DNA of 64,000 bases, taken from Porphyrobacter sp. GA68 (GTDB lineage: Bacteria > Pseudomonadota > Alphaproteobacteria > Sphingomonadales > Sphingomonadaceae). Position 1 is the first letter of the stretch. Each line of letters begins with the position of its first letter. The DNA is taken from contig NZ_JAKQYJ010000001.1 in the NCBI RefSeq assembly GCF_022605525.1, positions 186,001 to 250,000 of the forward strand. The letters run 5' to 3'. Made by a program: the position numbers and the translations under genes. The notes under the pieces are model-generated. The model was not told the origin of the DNA and did not search any database. It saw only the letters and a list, made by a program, of their open reading frames with translations. Positions 47,654 through 56,497 of the stretch are shown here, piece by piece.

Positions 47654-49407
47654 GCGCGCTCCTGCTTCGCCCGGTCGGCTTCGCGCATCTTTTCCGCCCG
47701 TTCCGCATCCGCCGCCGCCTTTAGTTGCGGATGCTTCGAGTAGAGATAGCTCTGCTGTGCCACCGTCAGGACGTTGGACGTGACCCAGTACAGCAGCAGA
47801 CCGGCGGAAAACGGGGCCATGACGAACATCAGCACCCACGGCATGATGGCGAACATCTGTTTCTGGATGGGATCGGTTATCGGCGTCAGGCGGAAGGTCA
47901 GCCACATGGTGACGCCCAGCAGCACCGCCAGCGGACCGATGGCGAGAAAGCCGGGAACCTCGAACGGCAGCAGGCCGAAAAGGTTCAGGATGTGCGCCGG
48001 ATCAGGGGCGCTGAGATCCCGGATCCACAGAACAAAGGGCTGATGACGCATTTCAATGGCGATGATCAGCACCTTGTACAGCGCGAAGAATATGGGGATC
48101 TGCAGGATCATCGGCAGGCATCCGGCGAGCGGATTGACCTTTTCCTCCTTGTAGAGGGCCATGATCTCCTGCTGCATCTTGGGCTTGTCGTCCTTGTAGC
48201 GTTCCTGCAGCGCCTTCATCTTGGGTTGCAGCGCGCGCATCGCTGCCATGCTGGCAAATTGCCGTTGCGCAATGGGGAACAGCAGCCCGCGCACCAGCAC
48301 AGTCAAAAGAATGATGGCGACGCCGAAGTTGCCGACCAGCTCGAACAGCCAGAGCAGCATGTACAGGATCGGCTGCATGAACCAGCGGAACCAGCCCCAG
48401 TCGATGGCAAGGCCGAACTGGGCAACGCCGGCATCCTGATAGGCGTTCAGAACCCGGCTTTCCTTGGCGCCGGCGAACAGCCGGGTGGTGACCGAGTACT
48501 GCTGGCCGGGAGCAAGGGTAGTTGGCTGGTAAATGAGGTCCGCGCGGAACAGCTGGTTGCCAAGCGAGCGGAAATTGCCTTCGGCACGGGCGCCGTCCTG
48601 CGGGATCAGGGCCGACAGCCAGTAGATGTCGGTGAAGCCCAGCCATGCCGGCGCACCAGGCGGCATGATGCGCCCGCTTTCCGCCACATCGTCGTAATCG
48701 ACGTCGAAGTTCACCGCACCGCCGAACGTACCGATCGGCCCGGAATGCACGTTCCATACATCCTGGCTGGCCGTGCGGCTGGTGCGTTCGATTGCGCCAT
48801 AGGGCTGGACCACCACGGCATTGGCGCTGGTGTTGGCGACCGTCTGCCGCGCGGTGATCATGTAGTGGTCATCGACGCTGAGCTCGATGGTGTAACGCTG
48901 CCCGCCGGTGCTGGTGTAGGTCAGCGTGACCGGGCGATCGGTAGCAAGCGGTCCGCCGCTGACCTGCCAGACGGTATTCTCGTCCGTCGCCAGCTGTCCG
49001 TTCTGAAGAAAGCCGAAGCGGGCGAATTGCTCCACCGGTGTTCCTTGCGGAGCGAACAGGCGGATCGGCCCGCTGTTGCGGGAAACATCCTGCCGGTGCT
49101 GGCTCAGGGTTATGTCGTCTATCCGAGCCCCGCGCGCGTTGACCGATCCGCTGATCCGCTCGCCCGCGATGGCGACCCGGCCCGGCGCCGATAGCTGCGT
49201 CGCCAGATCGACCCGGCGTTCGATTGCCTGCGCCCCGCCCAGATCGGCCCGCTGCGCTGCCCGCTCGACCGGGTTGTCGGCCTGCTGCGCGGCCGTGACC
49301 GGCGGGTTGTCCGCGTGCGGGTAGAACAGCCGCATGGCCGCGTCCCAGCCCAGCAGGAGAAGGCCGCACAGCACCACGGCAAGGATGAGATTGCGTTGAT
49401 TGTCCAA
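47650..49407 (-). CDS. yidC: Membrane protein insertase YidC
   Basis: It inserts and folds inner-membrane proteins with or without SecYEG. 585 residues from TTG 49407 (LDNQRNLILAVVLCGLLLLG), the conserved family N-terminus; a longer frame to 49452 adds 15 non-family residues. TM1 is followed by a large periplasmic beta-sandwich domain (about 60-345), then five core helices. The core motif region contains WFMQPILYMLLWLFELVGNF, the coiled cytoplasmic loop (MKALQERYKDDKPKMQQEIM) and NPLAGCLPMILQIPIFFALY. It is coupled to engB by overlap. Confidence 0.95.
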   Translation of the reverse strand: MDNQRNLILAVVLCGLLLLGWDAAMRLFYPHADNPPVTAAQQADNPVERAAQRADLGGAQAIERRVDLATQLSAPGRVAIAGERISGSVNARGARIDDITLSQHRQDVSRNSGPIRLFAPQGTPVEQFARFGFLQNGQLATDENTVWQVSGGPLATDRPVTLTYTSTGGQRYTIELSVDDHYMITARQTVANTSANAVVVQPYGAIERTSRTASQDVWNVHSGPIGTFGGAVNFDVDYDDVAESGRIMPPGAPAWLGFTDIYWLSALIPQDGARAEGNFRSLGNQLFRADLIYQPTTLAPGQQYSVTTRLFAGAKESRVLNAYQDAGVAQFGLAIDWGWFRWFMQPILYMLLWLFELVGNFGVAIILLTVLVRGLLFPIAQRQFASMAAMRALQPKMKALQERYKDDKPKMQQEIMALYKEEKVNPLAGCLPMILQIPIFFALYKVLIIAIEMRHQPFVLWIRDLSAPDPAHILNLFGLLPFEVPGFLAIGPLAVLLGVTMWLTFRLTPITDPIQKQMFAIMPWVLMFVMAPFSAGLLLYWVTSNVLTVAQQSYLYSKHPQLKAAADAERAEKMREADRAKQERA

Positions 49408-49500
49408 GGTCGTCTCTGGTCCAGTTCCGTCACACCCTGCCCTGCGCGTCATCGGGTGCGCAGCAGCAATCGACCCGAAGCCGTTCCGGCTCGACCGGCG

Positions 49501-49710
49501 TTACGGCACGGGGTCGTAGCCGTGCCCGCCCAGCGGGTGGCAGCGCCCTAGCCGCTTCGCCGCCAGCCATCCACCCTTAATCGCGCCGTGCTTCTCCAGC
49601 GCTTCGATCGCGTAGGCAGAACAGCTGGGCATGAACCGGCAGGTGGGCGGCAGAATCCGGCTCGGTCCCTTCTGCCAAGCGCGCACCACAAGGATAAGGA
49701 GCCGCGTCAT
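49501..49710 (-). CDS. yidD: Membrane protein insertion efficiency factor YidD
   Basis: A 69-residue membrane-associated protein assisting insertion through YidC. The signature is PPTCRFMPSCSAYAIEALEK with the conserved Cys residues, followed by LAAKRLGRCHPLGGHGYDPV. The start overlaps the rnpA stop (ATGA), and yidC begins about 90 bases later. Position and sequence make the identification secure. Confidence 0.96.
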   Translation of the reverse strand: MTRLLILVVRAWQKGPSRILPPTCRFMPSCSAYAIEALEKHGAIKGGWLAAKRLGRCHPLGGHGYDPVP

Positions 49711-50189
49711 CTGCGCGGCGACCTGCGCCCGGCGGAACCGCGCCGCCGCGGATCGCCCTTGCCGCTGGCCAGCCTGCCAAGTGCCTCGGCCAATTCAGAC
49801 CGGAGCAGGGCGAAATCGCGTTCCACCCCGCCTTCGCGCCCGATCAGGACATGGTCATGGTCCGGCAAACCACTGATCGGCAGGCTGGCGCGCAGCAATT
49901 CACGAAAGCGGCGCTTCATCCGGTTGCGCACTACCGCGTTGCCAATCTTCTTGGTGACGGTGATGCCGAAGCGGACACCGCGGCCGCCATTGGGACGGGC
50001 CAGCAGAACGAATGCCGGCCGGGCGATGCGCAGACCGTGGTTGGCGGACAGGAAGTCAGCCCGGCGTTGCATGACGGCGACCGGCGCGGTCGCCGCACTT
50101 GCGGGCAACAACACGGAAGCTTCAGGAAGTCCGCCGCCCTCGCTGACCACCGGATCGTTCGGCGTTCCGGTCATACGGAAGCCGGTCAT
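49707..50189 (-). CDS. rnpA: Ribonuclease P protein component
   Basis: The protein cofactor of RNase P, which matures tRNA 5' ends. The full frame encodes 160 residues, longer than the usual ~120. ATG 50072 (MQRRADFLSANHGLRIARPA) begins exactly at conserved sequence and may be the real start; the preceding 39 residues are Ala/Pro/Gly rich. The RNR signature is AVVRNRMKRRFRELLRASL, and FGITVTKKIGNA is conserved. It lies directly downstream of rpmH, the standard arrangement. Confidence 0.93.
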   Translation of the reverse strand: MTGFRMTGTPNDPVVSEGGGLPEASVLLPASAATAPVAVMQRRADFLSANHGLRIARPAFVLLARPNGGRGVRFGITVTKKIGNAVVRNRMKRRFRELLRASLPISGLPDHDHVLIGREGGVERDFALLRSELAEALGRLASGKGDPRRRGSAGRRSPRR

Positions 50190-50228
50190 ACGCAGGAGCG
50201 TGCGGGCACGTGCCCGAGATTGACCGGA

Positions 50229-50363
50229 TCAGGCGCAGAGCTTCTTGCGGCCGCGATTGCGGCGGGCGCGAAGCACCTTGCGGCCGCCCGGAGTCGCCTT
50301 GCGCGCGAAAAAGCCGTGCCGCCGCGCGCGAACCAGGTTGCTGGGCTGAAAAGTCCGCTTCAT
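50229..50363 (-). CDS. rpmH: Large ribosomal subunit protein bL34
   Basis: A 44-residue, extremely basic protein. It starts [20 protein letters not shown] and ends [10 protein letters not shown], both diagnostic. ATG at 50363, TGA ending at 50229. It is first in the rpmH-rnpA-yidD-yidC-engB block, 40 bases before the longest rnpA start. The ~110 bases upstream hold no gene and presumably carry the promoter. Confidence 0.96.
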   Translation of the reverse strand: MKRTFQPSNLVRARRHGFFARKATPGGRKVLRARRNRGRKKLCA

Positions 50364-50473
50364 CGCTCAAATCCTTGTAATATCTTTTGCAGCCGCAGCT
50401 TGTACGCCGACCGGCATTTATCCAGCGGAACGGGACCGCCGAACAGCGGTCGTCCCTTTACCGCCCGCCGCTA

Positions 50474-51361
50474 CTAAAGGCGTGGGTGCGAGTCAAGCGA
50501 CGCCCACGCCGGCCGCGTGGTCGACCACCCTTCGGCTTCCGGCGCGGCCAAGTCCAGAAGGGCCATTCCCGCGCTCTCGAATGCGCTCAGATCGACCGCA
50601 GCGACTTCGCGCACGACAATCGGCTGGGCCGCTTGCGCAACAGCCAGAACTGGCCGGGCAGGCCGTTCCAGGCGCGCAACCCAGCCCCGCATGTCTTCGG
50701 CCGCCAGCCACAGGGCATCGGCATGCGGCACGGAATTGGTGAAGGCGTAGAAGTCGCGTGCGCTATCCGGGTCCATGCCGACCGCGCGATAATACTCCAG
50801 ATAAGCGCGGTTTGGCCCCTCCTCCGGCGCGAAGTCGCCCGCCTCGCGACCGAAGCGGTCCCTCCAGGAATGCACGGCAAACTCCGCCCCGTCTTCGATC
50901 ACGCGCTCACGTCCGGCAAGGAACAGATCCACCGCCCCCGATCGCACCGACCCGTTCGCCGGCACATGGGTCGCCAGACCGGCTTCGCGAATCATGCGGC
51001 CGAGTTTCAGGTTGGCGATGTCATCATACGTGCCGGGACAGCGCAGCAGGGTCAGCCTGCGCACGCCGGGGTGGTCGCGCAGCAAGGCCGCCAACTGTGC
51101 CGGCGTCGCGCTGTCGGTGGCTCCGGCCATTTCAATCCGATCCGGTGCCACAACCCTGAAAGGGCCGTATTGCGCCTCCTGCCAGACCGGGGGTGCCGCC
51201 TTGTGCGGCACGGCGAACCGGATCGCTGCCAGGGCAAGGGATACCTGGAGGCTGGAGCCGGACGCGACCGCCGGGCTCCCGTCACCCGAAGGGGTCTGCG
51301 CCAGGACCGGCGCCGCGTTGAGCGCGGCGCATGCGATAAGAGGTGCAAGCCAGCGTTTCAT
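50474..51361 (-). CDS. Periplasmic ClpP/crotonase-like protein
   Basis: 295 residues with a signal peptide (MKRWLAPLIACAALNAAPVLA). The central part (VRRLTLLRCPGTYDDIANLK, IREAGLATHVPANGSVRSGA, VDLFLAGRERVIEDGAEFAV, HSWRDRFGREAG) matches the pattern of secreted proteins with a ClpP/enoyl-CoA-hydratase-like fold annotated as predicted periplasmic proteins. The Ser in NGSVRSGAVDLFLAG and the HSW His are plausible functional residues, but I cannot assign a catalytic triad. It is divergent from comM/yifB. Function unknown. Confidence 0.65.
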   Translation of the reverse strand: MKRWLAPLIACAALNAAPVLAQTPSGDGSPAVASGSSLQVSLALAAIRFAVPHKAAPPVWQEAQYGPFRVVAPDRIEMAGATDSATPAQLAALLRDHPGVRRLTLLRCPGTYDDIANLKLGRMIREAGLATHVPANGSVRSGAVDLFLAGRERVIEDGAEFAVHSWRDRFGREAGDFAPEEGPNRAYLEYYRAVGMDPDSARDFYAFTNSVPHADALWLAAEDMRGWVARLERPARPVLAVAQAAQPIVVREVAAVDLSAFESAGMALLDLAAPEAEGWSTTRPAWASLDSHPRL

Positions 51362-51492
51362 GCCGCGCAGCTTCGCGCGGAATCCTTGACAAGTTCTAAA
51401 GGACGCCGCGTTTGCCCGTGTTAACCACGCCGCTTAACCGGCGCCAAGGCCGCACCCGCCTATTCCTGCGCCAGCAGAAGGGTCCAAGCCAA

Positions 51493-53001
51493 GTGGTCGC
51501 AACGGTTCGAACAGTCGCCTATCTCGGGCTGGAGGCGCGCGCCGTTGAGGTGCAGTGTCAGGTTGCGGGCGGGTTGCCGCGTTTCAACGTGGTTGGGCTC
51601 GCCGACAAGGCGGTAGGAGAAAGCCGCGAGCGGGTGCAGGCCGCACTGGCCAGCATGGGCCTCGCGCTGCCGCCGAAGCGGATCACGGTCAATCTGTCGC
51701 CCGCCGACCTGCCCAAGGAAGGGTCACACTACGACCTGCCGATCGCGCTTGCGCTGCTCGCCGCGATGGGTGTTACCGATGCCGAACAGCTCGATGACTA
51801 TGTGGTCGTGGGGGAGCTTGCGCTGGATGGCCGCATCGCACCGTCGCCCGGCGTATTGCTCGCCGCGCTGCACGCCAACACGCTGGAAAAGGGCTTGGTC
51901 TGCCCGTCTGCGCAAGGCCCCGAAGCGCGCTGGGCGAGCGGAGCGGCAGTGGTCGCCGCGCCCGACCTGCGGGCGCTGCTGGCCCATCTCAAGGGTGATC
52001 GCCTGCTTGCTCCACCCCCGCCAGGCGAAGTTGCGGCGCCGGCGGCAGGGCCGGACCTTGCCCGCGTCAAAGGGCAGGAGGTCGCCAAGCGCGCGCTGGA
52101 GATCGCCGCTGCCGGCGGGCACAACCTCCTGCTGATCGGGCCGCCCGGTGCAGGCAAGAGCCTGATGGCGAGTTGCCTGCCCGCCATCCTGCCGGACCTG
52201 ACCCCCCAGGAAGCGCTGGAAGTCAGCATGATCCAATCGGTCGCGGGTCTGCTGGAGGGCGGGCGCATCAGCCGCGCGCGGCCTTTCCGCGCGCCGCATC
52301 ACTCCGCCAGCATGGCCGCGCTGACCGGTGGCGGGCTGAAGGTGAAGCCGGGCGAGGTCAGCCTGGCCCACCGCGGGGTCCTGTTCCTGGATGAACTGCC
52401 CGAGTTTCAGCGGGCGGTGCTCGATTCCCTGCGTCAGCCGCTGGAGACGGGCAAGGTGGATGTGGCGCGGGCCAACGCGCACGTCAGCTATCCGGCGAAT
52501 GTTCAGCTGGTCGCGGCGATGAACCCGTGCCGCTGCGGCCATCTTGGCGATCCGGCGCTTGCCTGTTCCCGCGCCCCCAAATGCGCCGCCGACTATCAGG
52601 GAAGGGTGTCTGGTCCGCTGCTGGACCGGATCGACCTGCATGTGGAGGTGGACCCGGTCAGTGCCGCGGACCTGGCGCTGCCGCCACCGGCAGAAGGAAG
52701 CGCAGAGGTGGCCGCCCGCGTCGCTCGAGCCCGCCGGGTGCAGGCCGGCAGGGTCGAAGACGCTGGCGTCGCCTGCAACGCCGACCTCGACGGAGACGCA
52801 TTGCATCGGTTCGCAACCCCGGACGCGGCGGGAGGCAAGCTGCTGATGCAGGCGGCCGAAGCCATGCGCCTGTCCGCCCGTGGCTATACGCGGATGCTGC
52901 GCGTTGCCCGGACGATCGCCGATCTGGCGGGCGCGGCGGAGATTGGCCGGATCCACGTCGCCGAGGCGCTGAGTTACCGCCGGGTTGCGCCGCGCGGTTG
53001 A
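51493..53001 (+). CDS. comM: YifB/ComM family Mg-chelatase-like AAA+ ATPase
   Basis: 502 residues from GTG 51493 (VVATVRTVAYLGLEARAVEV), the conserved family start; an ATG-less extension to 51412 is not family-like. An N-terminal Lon-protease-like fold (VVGLADKAVGESRERVQAAL) is followed by Walker A LLIGPPGAGKSLMASCLP, Walker B GVLFLDELPEF, a zinc-finger-like MNPCRCGHLGDP insert and the C-terminal chelatase-related domain (LSARGYTRMLRVARTIADLA). In naturally competent bacteria ComM is a branch-migration helicase used in transformation. Here the role in recombination is inferred from family. Confidence 0.93.
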   Translation: MVATVRTVAYLGLEARAVEVQCQVAGGLPRFNVVGLADKAVGESRERVQAALASMGLALPPKRITVNLSPADLPKEGSHYDLPIALALLAAMGVTDAEQLDDYVVVGELALDGRIAPSPGVLLAALHANTLEKGLVCPSAQGPEARWASGAAVVAAPDLRALLAHLKGDRLLAPPPPGEVAAPAAGPDLARVKGQEVAKRALEIAAAGGHNLLLIGPPGAGKSLMASCLPAILPDLTPQEALEVSMIQSVAGLLEGGRISRARPFRAPHHSASMAALTGGGLKVKPGEVSLAHRGVLFLDELPEFQRAVLDSLRQPLETGKVDVARANAHVSYPANVQLVAAMNPCRCGHLGDPALACSRAPKCAADYQGRVSGPLLDRIDLHVEVDPVSAADLALPPPAEGSAEVAARVARARRVQAGRVEDAGVACNADLDGDALHRFATPDAAGGKLLMQAAEAMRLSARGYTRMLRVARTIADLAGAAEIGRIHVAEALSYRRVAPRG

Positions 53002-53019
53002 GCCGCCCCGTCTCCTGGC

Positions 53020-53433
53020 CTAGTGCCCGGAATGATCCACTTGCGCCGCAGCGCCGGTTGGTGCTGCCGTGGGCAGGCCGCGCTGTGTCAGCCACGCCTC
53101 CATCTCGGCGATCTCGGCGCCCTGTGCGTCGATGATCCGCTGCGCCAGGTCGCGCGCCTGGGGGTTGGCGCCATGGGCAAGTTCAACCTCGGCCATTTCG
53201 ACCGCGCCCCGGTGGTGGGCGAGCATTCCGCGAATGAACGCCTCGTCCGCGTCGGTCGGGATGTTCGCCATCGCCGCGTGCATCCGCGTGTTCACGTCCG
53301 CGAACGCCTGCTGCGCGGGGTTCATCGGCGCGGCAGTCGCCACTGCTCCTTCATCCTGTGGCGCGGGCGCCGATCCTTCGGCCTGGCACCCGGCGAGCAG
53401 CACTGCCGCCATGATCGGTGACGTCCAGCGCAT
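53020..53433 (-). CDS. DUF305 domain lipoprotein
   Basis: 137 residues. The ATG shares one base with the thrS stop (TGATG). The lipobox is MAAVLLAGCQAEG. The DUF305 domain (ferritin-like four-helix type) is marked by DEAFIRGMLAHHRGAVEMAE, with the HH pair, and ends in DAQGAEIAEMEAWLTQRGLP; the C-terminal HSGH tail adds more His. Such proteins are often found in copper or metal contexts, and metal binding is plausible from the His/Met content. Here it is translationally tied to thrS and so falls under thrS control. Confidence 0.88.
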   Translation of the reverse strand: MRWTSPIMAAVLLAGCQAEGSAPAPQDEGAVATAAPMNPAQQAFADVNTRMHAAMANIPTDADEAFIRGMLAHHRGAVEMAEVELAHGANPQARDLAQRIIDAQGAEIAEMEAWLTQRGLPTAAPTGAAAQVDHSGH

Positions 53434-55442
53434 CAGCGGAGGTCCGGCGGCAGCGCGCCGGTCTTCAGTATTTCGCATGCTTCCTCCAGTTTCATTATCC
53501 TTTGCCGCTCTTCGCCCAGAGTGCGGATCGCGACGGTGCCTTCCTCCGCCTCGCGTTTGCCGACGACCAGCAGGTGCGGCACCTTGGCCAGCGAGTGTTC
53601 GCGCACCTTGTAGTTGATCTTCTCGTTGCGCAGGTCCCTTGTCACCCGCAGACCTGCCGCGCGTAGCTGCGCTTCTGCTTGCATGGCGTAATCGTCGGCG
53701 TCCGACACAATGGTTGCGACCACCGCCTGGACCGGCGCCAGCCACAGCGGCAGCTTGCCGGCGTAGTGCTCGATCAGGATGCCGATGAACCGTTCGTACG
53801 ATCCGAAGATCGCCCGGTGGAGCATCACGGGCCGGTGCTTGCCCCCGTCCTCGCCGACATAGGTGGCGTCGAGCCGTTCGGGCAGCACGCGGTCCGACTG
53901 GATCGTGCCGACCTGCCAGGTGCGGCCGATAGCGTCGGTCAGGTGCCATTCCAGCTTGGGGGCGTAGAATGCGCCTTCGCCTGGCAGCTCCTCCCATTCG
54001 ACACCCAGCGCGCGTAGCGCGTCGCGCAACTCGCCCTCGGCCTTGTCCCAATCCGCGTCCGATCCGAACCGCTGGTCCGGCCGCAGCGCCAGCTTGATGG
54101 CGTAGGTGAAGCCGAAGTCGCGGTACACCGCGTCGGCCAGTTCGATGAACCGGCGCACCTCGTCCACCACCTGCGCCTCGGTGCAGAAGATGTGCGCGTC
54201 GTCCTGCGTGAACTGGCGCACCCGCATCAGGCCGTGGAGCGCACCATGCGGCTCGTTGCGGTGGCAGCAGCCCATTTCGCCCAGCCTGATCGGCAGATCG
54301 CGGTAGGACGTGATGCCCTGCTTGAACACGAGCACGTGCGCCGGGCAGTTCATCGGCTTGATCGCCATCCAGTCGGCATCGGGCGCGACCTTGGGCGAGG
54401 CGACGCCGGCCTCCGCGTCCACATCCGGCACGATGTCGGGCACGGCGAACATGTTCTGGGCGTATTTGCCCCAATGGCCCGACGCCTCCCACTGGCGCAC
54501 GTCCATCAGCTGCGGCGTCTTGATCTCGCGGTAGCCGCCCGCGTCCATCCGGCGGCGCATATACGCCTCCAGCTCGCGCCAGATGCGGTAGCCCTTGGGG
54601 TGCCAGAAGACGGAGCCGTGCGCCTCTTCCTGGAGGTGGAACAGGTCCATTTCGCGGCCCAGCTTGCGGTGGTCGCGCTTGGCCGCTTCTTCCAGCCGGA
54701 GAAGGTGCGCGTCGAGCTGCTTCCTGTTCAGCCAGCCCGTGCCGTAGATGCGCGACAGCATGGCGTTCTTCTGGTCGCCGCGCCAGTACGCGCCCGATAC
54801 CCGCGTCAGCTTGAACGCGTGCGGGTCAAGCTTGCCGGTGGAGGCAAGGTGCGGCCCGCGGCACAGGTCGAGCCAGGTGTCCTGCGCCCCCACGGGACCG
54901 CAATGGTAAACGGTCAGCGGCTCTCCCTGCGGCAATTCCGCCGCCCATTCCGCCTTGAACGTTTCCCCCTTGTCGCGGAACCAGGCGATCAGCCGGTCGC
55001 GGCTCCATTCCTCGCGGGTCAGGGGTTTGTCCGCGCGGATGATCTCGCGCATCTTGTCCTCGATCACCGGCAGGTCTTCCTCGGTGAACGGTCCCCGCTC
55101 CGCCGACGGGGCGAAGTCGTAGTAGAAGCCATCCTCCGTCGCCGGGCCAAAGGTGATCTGCGTGTCGGGCCACAGCGCCTGAACCGCTTCAGCCAGAACG
55201 TGTGCGTAATCGTGGCGGGCAAGCTCCAGTGCGTCGGCCTCGTCCCGGCTCGTCACCAGTTCCAGCCGCGCGTCCCCCTCAAGCGGGCGGTTGAGGTCGC
55301 GCAGTTCCCCGTCGATCCGCGCGGCCAGCGCAGCCTTGGCGAGGCCCGGCCCGATGGCAGCAGCTATGTCGGCGGGCGTGGCGCCTGGTTCCACCTCGCG
55401 CACCGAACCGTCAGGCAGGCTGATCTTGAGAAGCTGTGTCAT
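53433..55442 (-). CDS. thrS: Threonyl-tRNA synthetase
   Basis: A class II synthetase charging tRNA-Thr and editing Ser. 669 residues. The N-terminal TGS domain (about 1-62, [20 protein letters not shown]) is followed by the editing/SAD domain ([20 protein letters not shown]; THxxxH variant). In the catalytic core the zinc ligands are Cys in [12 protein letters not shown] and two His residues, motif 2 is [15 protein letters not shown], and motif 3 is in [20 protein letters not shown]. The C-terminal anticodon-binding domain carries [17 protein letters not shown] 200-base leader with attenuator features precedes it, and the DUF305 gene is coupled downstream. Confidence 0.97.
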   Translation of the reverse strand: MTQLLKISLPDGSVREVEPGATPADIAAAIGPGLAKAALAARIDGELRDLNRPLEGDARLELVTSRDEADALELARHDYAHVLAEAVQALWPDTQITFGPATEDGFYYDFAPSAERGPFTEEDLPVIEDKMREIIRADKPLTREEWSRDRLIAWFRDKGETFKAEWAAELPQGEPLTVYHCGPVGAQDTWLDLCRGPHLASTGKLDPHAFKLTRVSGAYWRGDQKNAMLSRIYGTGWLNRKQLDAHLLRLEEAAKRDHRKLGREMDLFHLQEEAHGSVFWHPKGYRIWRELEAYMRRRMDAGGYREIKTPQLMDVRQWEASGHWGKYAQNMFAVPDIVPDVDAEAGVASPKVAPDADWMAIKPMNCPAHVLVFKQGITSYRDLPIRLGEMGCCHRNEPHGALHGLMRVRQFTQDDAHIFCTEAQVVDEVRRFIELADAVYRDFGFTYAIKLALRPDQRFGSDADWDKAEGELRDALRALGVEWEELPGEGAFYAPKLEWHLTDAIGRTWQVGTIQSDRVLPERLDATYVGEDGGKHRPVMLHRAIFGSYERFIGILIEHYAGKLPLWLAPVQAVVATIVSDADDYAMQAEAQLRAAGLRVTRDLRNEKINYKVREHSLAKVPHLLVVGKREAEEGTVAIRTLGEERQRIMKLEEACEILKTGALPPDLR

Positions 55443-55493
55443 TGTCTATCCGTTCCAACCGTCCGCCGCCCCTTGGCACAAGCGGGCTTGCGG

Positions 55494-55541
55494 AAAAAGC
55501 GCGGCGTTGAAGAAGGACGGTTTTCCGGGTGGAGCGCCGCG
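55494..55541 (-). terminator. thrS leader terminator stem (B:C) with U-run
   Basis: On the minus strand CGCGGCG (55541-55535, segment B) pairs perfectly with CGCCGCG (55506-55500, segment C), followed by C and TTTTT (55498-55494). The 28-base loop includes a small CGG-AAAA-CCG stem. It lies about 55 bases before the thrS ATG, downstream of the threonine-rich leader frame. Segment B can instead pair with segment A just after the leader stop codon, so the two structures exclude each other. Confidence 0.75.
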
Positions 55542-55574
55542 GCCACCCGAACCGGGCGGCTGCGGATCGCGGCG
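55535..55574 (-). promoter_or_regulatory. thrS leader antiterminator (A:B) stem
   Basis: Segment A, CGCCGCG at 55574-55568, begins one base after the leader peptide's TAA and pairs perfectly with segment B (55541-55535). Between them lies a strong hairpin, GCCGCCCG-GTT-CGGGTGGC (55560-55542, one G-T pair), that would stack coaxially on the A:B helix. A ribosome finishing the leader would cover A and leave B free for the terminator. A ribosome held at the threonine codons would leave A open. Confidence 0.7.
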
Positions 55575-55643
55575 TTACGCGACCGGCAGCCTCCGGCAAT
55601 CGCCGGTGGTAGTGGTCGTGGCCTGCGTCCGTAATCCTGGCAT
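55575..55643 (-). CDS. thrL: Threonine-rich leader peptide of the thrS attenuator
   Basis: A 22-codon frame (ATG at 55643, TAA ending at 55575) starting MPGLRTQA, then five consecutive threonine codons (ACG, ACC, ACT, ACC, ACC at codons 9-13), then GDCRRLPVA. Codon 6 is also Thr, so six of 22 residues are threonine. It has no Shine-Dalgarno sequence, but a promoter upstream places the transcript start at the A of the ATG, so leaderless translation is likely. It lies about 130 bases before thrS. The symbol is descriptive, by analogy with other attenuator leaders; this peptide is not one I know as named. Confidence 0.75.
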   Translation of the reverse strand: MPGLRTQATTTTTGDCRRLPVA

Positions 55644-55649
55644 TGGCCG

Positions 55650-55678
55650 AGAATAACGCCGGCTGACATCTAGGGCAA
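55650..55678 (-). promoter_or_regulatory. Candidate promoter of the thrS leader transcript
   Basis: TTGCCC (55678-55673), a 17-base spacer and TATTCT (55655-55650) on the minus strand. Counting seven bases on from the -10 places +1 at 55643, the A of the leader ATG. Each hexamer matches four of six consensus bases. Confidence 0.55.
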
Positions 55679-55750
55679 GCGACGGCGTCTGCCTGAGGTC
55701 GAAGCGACCGCAGCTTGCATCCTTTGGGCATCGCCCCGACATCTGCTTGC

Positions 55751-56497
55751 ATGAGCGCTGTTTCTCATCACGCCATGTCCGACGGGCGGCGAATCGCCTT
55801 TCGCCATCTGGCCGGGCACGGGCCGACCCTTGTGTTCCTGCCGGGCTACATGTCGGACATGGCCGGCAGCAAGGCGACGGCGCTGGCGGCGTGGGCCGAA
55901 CAGCGCGGACAGGCATGCCTCCTCCTCGATTACTCCGGCTGCGGGGCCAGCACCGGGGAATTTGCCCACGGGACGCTGACCAAGTGGCGCGACGAGGTGG
56001 TGGCGCTGGTGAAGGCGCGAGTCGCCGGATCCGTGCTGCTGATCGGGTCCAGCATGGGCGGCTGGCTGATGCTGCTGGCGGCCGAGGCGCTGGGCGGGCA
56101 AATTGCGGGCATGGTCGGGATCGCCGCGGCGCCCGACTTCACCGATTGGGGCTTCACCCCGGAACAGAAGGCGAAGCTGCGCGCCGGAGAGGTTGTGCTG
56201 AAGGACAATCCATATGGCTTTGACCCTACGCCGACCCACCCCGTGTTCTGGCAGGATGGGGAGCGGCATGCGCTCCTCAACCGAACGGTGGCGGTGGATG
56301 CCCCTGTTCACCTGTTACACGGACAACGCGATCCGGACGTGCCGTGGGAACTCAGCCTCCACCTCGCCGGACGCCTGCGTTCGGATGCGGTAAAGGTGAC
56401 GCTGGTCAAGGATGGCGACCACCGCCTGTCGCGTGATGAGGACATTGCGCTGCTGTTGCGGACCGTTGAAGCCATGCATCCCGCCGGAGAACCGTAA
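55751..56497 (+). CDS. Alpha/beta-hydrolase (serine hydrolase)
   Basis: 248 residues from ATG 55751. The nucleophile elbow is [19 protein letters not shown], the oxyanion region [17 protein letters not shown], the acid is probably Asp in [15 protein letters not shown], and the catalytic His is in [14 protein letters not shown]. The overall pattern resembles bacterial homologues of the ABHD10 thioesterase group. The TPR gene begins at the very next base after its TAA, and a flavin oxidoreductase follows by overlap, making a three-gene operon. Substrate unknown. The short spacing to the thrS leader on the other strand means the two promoters are close together. Confidence 0.87.
   Translation: MSAVSHHAMSDGRRIAFRHLAGHGPTLVFLPGYMSDMAGSKATALAAWAEQRGQACLLLDYSGCGASTGEFAHGTLTKWRDEVVALVKARVAGSVLLIGSSMGGWLMLLAAEALGGQIAGMVGIAAAPDFTDWGFTPEQKAKLRAGEVVLKDNPYGFDPTPTHPVFWQDGERHALLNRTVAVDAPVHLLHGQRDPDVPWELSLHLAGRLRSDAVKVTLVKDGDHRLSRDEDIALLLRTVEAMHPAGEP

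Noticed and set aside
55443-55750. T-box riboswitch for thrS
   Set aside because: No T-box sequence (TGGNACCGCG type) or specifier-loop architecture is visible; the leader-peptide attenuator explains the region better.
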